Below are positions 62,688-64,000 of a DNA stretch of 64,000 bases, piece by piece; the first letter of the stretch is position 1, and the number at the start of each line of letters is the position of its first letter. A program made the translations under genes and the position numbers. The notes beneath the pieces were generated by a model. The model was not told the origin of the DNA. It worked only from the letters and a program-made list of their open reading frames with translations, and did no database searches. The stretch is from Caldicellulosiruptor hydrothermalis 108 (GTDB lineage Bacteria; Bacillota; Thermoanaerobacteria; Caldicellulosiruptorales; Caldicellulosiruptoraceae): the NCBI RefSeq assembly GCF_000166355.1, contig NC_014652.1, positions 1,313,001 through 1,377,000 on the forward strand, written 5' to 3'.

Positions 62688-63860
62688 GTGAAAAGAGTTG
62701 TTTCAATTATCCTCATATTAATATTCGCGCTTTCAATATTTACTGTATCATTTGCTTCTTCTAAAAATGTCATCAAGATAGGTGTGGACTTAGAACTTTC
62801 ACAGGCAGTTGCTCAATATGGACAAAAAGAACTTGAAGGTATAAGACTTGCAATTGACGAAATCAATCAAAAAGGCGGTATTGCAGGTAAAAAGATTGAA
62901 CTTGTAGTTATTGACAACAAATCTGACAAGACCGAAGCTCAAAATGTTGCAACAAAACTGGCTGTAAGAGAAAATGTTCTTGCTATTTTAGGACCGGCAA
63001 CTTCAGGTGCAACAAAGTCAGCTGCAGTTGCTGCAACAAAGTATAAAGTTCCAATCATCTCACCTTCTGCAACAGATGATACTGTTACAGTTGATGAAAG
63101 AACTGGTAAAACAAAGACATATGTTTTCAGAACATGTTTTAACGACTCATTCCAGGGAAATGTAATGGCAAACTTTGCATTGAAAACTTTAAAAGCTAAA
63201 AAAGCAGCTATAATTTATGATGCAACATCGGATTATAGTAAAGGTCTTTTGAAAAATTTCAAGAATACATTTGAAAAAGGCGGCGGAAAAGTTATTGCTC
63301 AAGAGGCATTTGGCAAGGGTGAACAAGATTTTAGCAGTATACTTACAAAGATAAGAGACAAAAAACCAGATGTGTTGTTTGCCCCTGTTTATTATGATGA
63401 AGCAGGACTTATCATTAAACAGGCTCGTGAACTTGGAATGAGTATTCCTATACTTGGTGCAGATGGTTTTGACGATCCAAAAGTTGTTGAAAAGGCTGGC
63501 AAAAATAATGCTAACAACGTATTTTTCTCTGCTCATTACTCTTCCCAAGATACAGATGTAAAGGTTCAAGAGTTTATAAAGAAGTTTAAGGCAAAATACA
63601 AGCAAGAACCAAATGCATTCGCTGCTCTTGGTTATGATCTTGGATATTTCATTGCAGATGCTCTCAAAAGAGCTAACTTGAAGTTTGACAGTGTAGCAAA
63701 GGATAGAGAAAGATTGAAAGCGGCAATCGAAAATACAAAGAACTTTGTTGGCGTTACAGGAATTGTGAGCATAAACAAATATCACAATGCTGAAAAATCT
63801 GCTGTTATTATTGAGCTCAAGAACGGTGTTCAGAAATTCAAACAAAAACTCAATCCATAA
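62688..63860 (+). CDS. livJ: Branched-chain amino-acid-type ABC transporter substrate-binding protein
   Basis: A 390-residue periplasmic-binding-type protein of the LivJ/LivK family. The N-terminal signal sequence (RVVSIILILIFALSIFTVSF) is followed by IKIGVDLELSQAVAQYGQKE, GPATSGATKSAAVAATKYK, and VLFAPVYYDEAGLIIKQARE in the usual order. There is no Cys near the end of the signal, so it lacks the lipobox of most Gram-positive binding proteins. GTG start with AAGGAGAG. The permease gene starts 118 bases downstream after a hairpin. Substrate is probably a branched-chain amino acid, but amides or urea are possible in this family. Confidence 0.9.
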   Translation: MKRVVSIILILIFALSIFTVSFASSKNVIKIGVDLELSQAVAQYGQKELEGIRLAIDEINQKGGIAGKKIELVVIDNKSDKTEAQNVATKLAVRENVLAILGPATSGATKSAAVAATKYKVPIISPSATDDTVTVDERTGKTKTYVFRTCFNDSFQGNVMANFALKTLKAKKAAIIYDATSDYSKGLLKNFKNTFEKGGGKVIAQEAFGKGEQDFSSILTKIRDKKPDVLFAPVYYDEAGLIIKQARELGMSIPILGADGFDDPKVVEKAGKNNANNVFFSAHYSSQDTDVKVQEFIKKFKAKYKQEPNAFAALGYDLGYFIADALKRANLKFDSVAKDRERLKAAIENTKNFVGVTGIVSINKYHNAEKSAVIIELKNGVQKFKQKLNP

Positions 63861-63879
63861 ATAACTGCAAGCAAAAACT

Positions 63880-63912
63880 GGAAGGGGCATTTGTGGGTAG
63901 CAAGCCCCTTCC
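63880..63912 (+). terminator. Hairpin between substrate-binding protein and permease
   Basis: A 9-bp stem GGAAGGGGC/GCCCCTTCC; the tail GTTATGTTATTATT is a weak T-tract. It probably lets part of transcription through, giving more binding protein than permease, a common arrangement. Confidence 0.65.
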
Positions 63913-63978
63913 GTTATGTTATTATTCCCCTTTTTGTTGTAAATGATTTTAAAGATTTTGAAAGAGGTGAAAAGCAAA

Positions 63979-64000
63979 TTGTCCACTTTTATCCAACAAT
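63979..64000 (+). CDS. Start of an ABC transporter permease (LivH-like), cut by the window end
   Basis: Only seven codons are visible: TTG then STFIQQ. GAGGTGA lies nine bases upstream. LivH permeases commonly open with a Phe-x-Gln-Gln-type segment, and the gene follows a LivJ-type protein. The call rests mainly on context. Confidence 0.5.

Noticed and set aside
63189-63986. 265-codon minus-strand frame opposite livJ
   Set aside because: Lies across the clear livJ gene, is rich in Cys, Phe and Ile as expected of an antisense frame, and has no start signals.

Overview
The window reads as a chromosomal segment of an AT-rich, thermophilic, anaerobic Firmicute. Protein sequences and gene order suggest Caldicellulosiruptor or a close relative; this is inferred from family resemblance, as no search was run. 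Reasons: Bacillus/Clostridium-type gene sets (purCSQLFMNHD, cggR-gap, alaR-alaT-like pair, YlmC/YmxH), Lys/Glu-rich proteins, purine-rich Shine-Dalgarno sites with frequent GTG/TTG starts, and oxygen-defence genes typical of anaerobes (rubredoxin, rubredoxin reductase, flavodiiron protein). Almost all genes run on the + strand. No tRNA, rRNA, CRISPR array or intact insertion sequence was seen.

Layout. 1-711: 3' part of an HtrA-type protease. 930-12263: a purine permease with PurBox-like sites, then a tightly packed purine operon purC-S-Q-L-F-M-N-H-D whose neighbours overlap by 4-19 bp or are a few bases apart; purE, purK and purB are not in the window. 12343-22531: rubredoxin, an unrecognised protein, polA, coaE, a lytic transglycosylase, and uvrB-uvrA behind a LexA-like box. 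22557-24959 (minus): rubredoxin reductase and flavodiiron protein, which with the rubredoxin could form an NADH-to-oxygen electron chain. 25108-28338: an anchored unknown, an AEC-type transporter and guaA. 28427-35189: a complete F1Fo ATP synthase operon (atpI-like, B, E, F, H, A, G, D, C) with a proton-type c subunit.

35220-45573 is a housekeeping stretch: a tandem zinc-ribbon protein, a DUF5685 protein with a J-domain partner, an M16 peptidase, dut, YlmC-like, a coiled-coil protein, an Lrp/aminotransferase pair, an RluA pseudouridine synthase (minus), era, recO and glycyl-tRNA synthetase. 45686-55593 is central carbon metabolism: ppdK, then cggR-gap-(pgk-tpi fusion)-gpmI-eno, all of lower glycolysis from glyceraldehyde-3-phosphate to PEP, with a probable CggR operator and two strong intercistronic hairpins without U-tracts. 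uxaC follows from its own promoter, which lies inside the eno terminator.

57161-60830 is the most accessory-looking part: about 600 bases without a convincing gene, a caspase-like (DUF6345-type) gene broken at a run of eight T, a membrane-anchored PepSY/YycI-like protein, a VapBC-type toxin-antitoxin pair whose promoter lies in an inverted repeat, and a small LysM protein resembling the SOS division inhibitor YneA with a LexA-like box between -35 and -10. The window ends with a minus-strand tyrosine recombinase whose leader holds a 28-bp perfect palindrome, a stand-alone pyruvate-kinase C-terminal-domain protein, and the start of a branched-chain amino-acid-type ABC transporter (substrate-binding protein, then the first codons of a permease).

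The best leads are the frameshifted caspase-like gene with its neighbour, the pair of LexA-like boxes, the PGK-TIM fusion with its operon hairpins, and the palindrome upstream of the recombinase. No wholly new multi-gene system can be proved from sequence alone.
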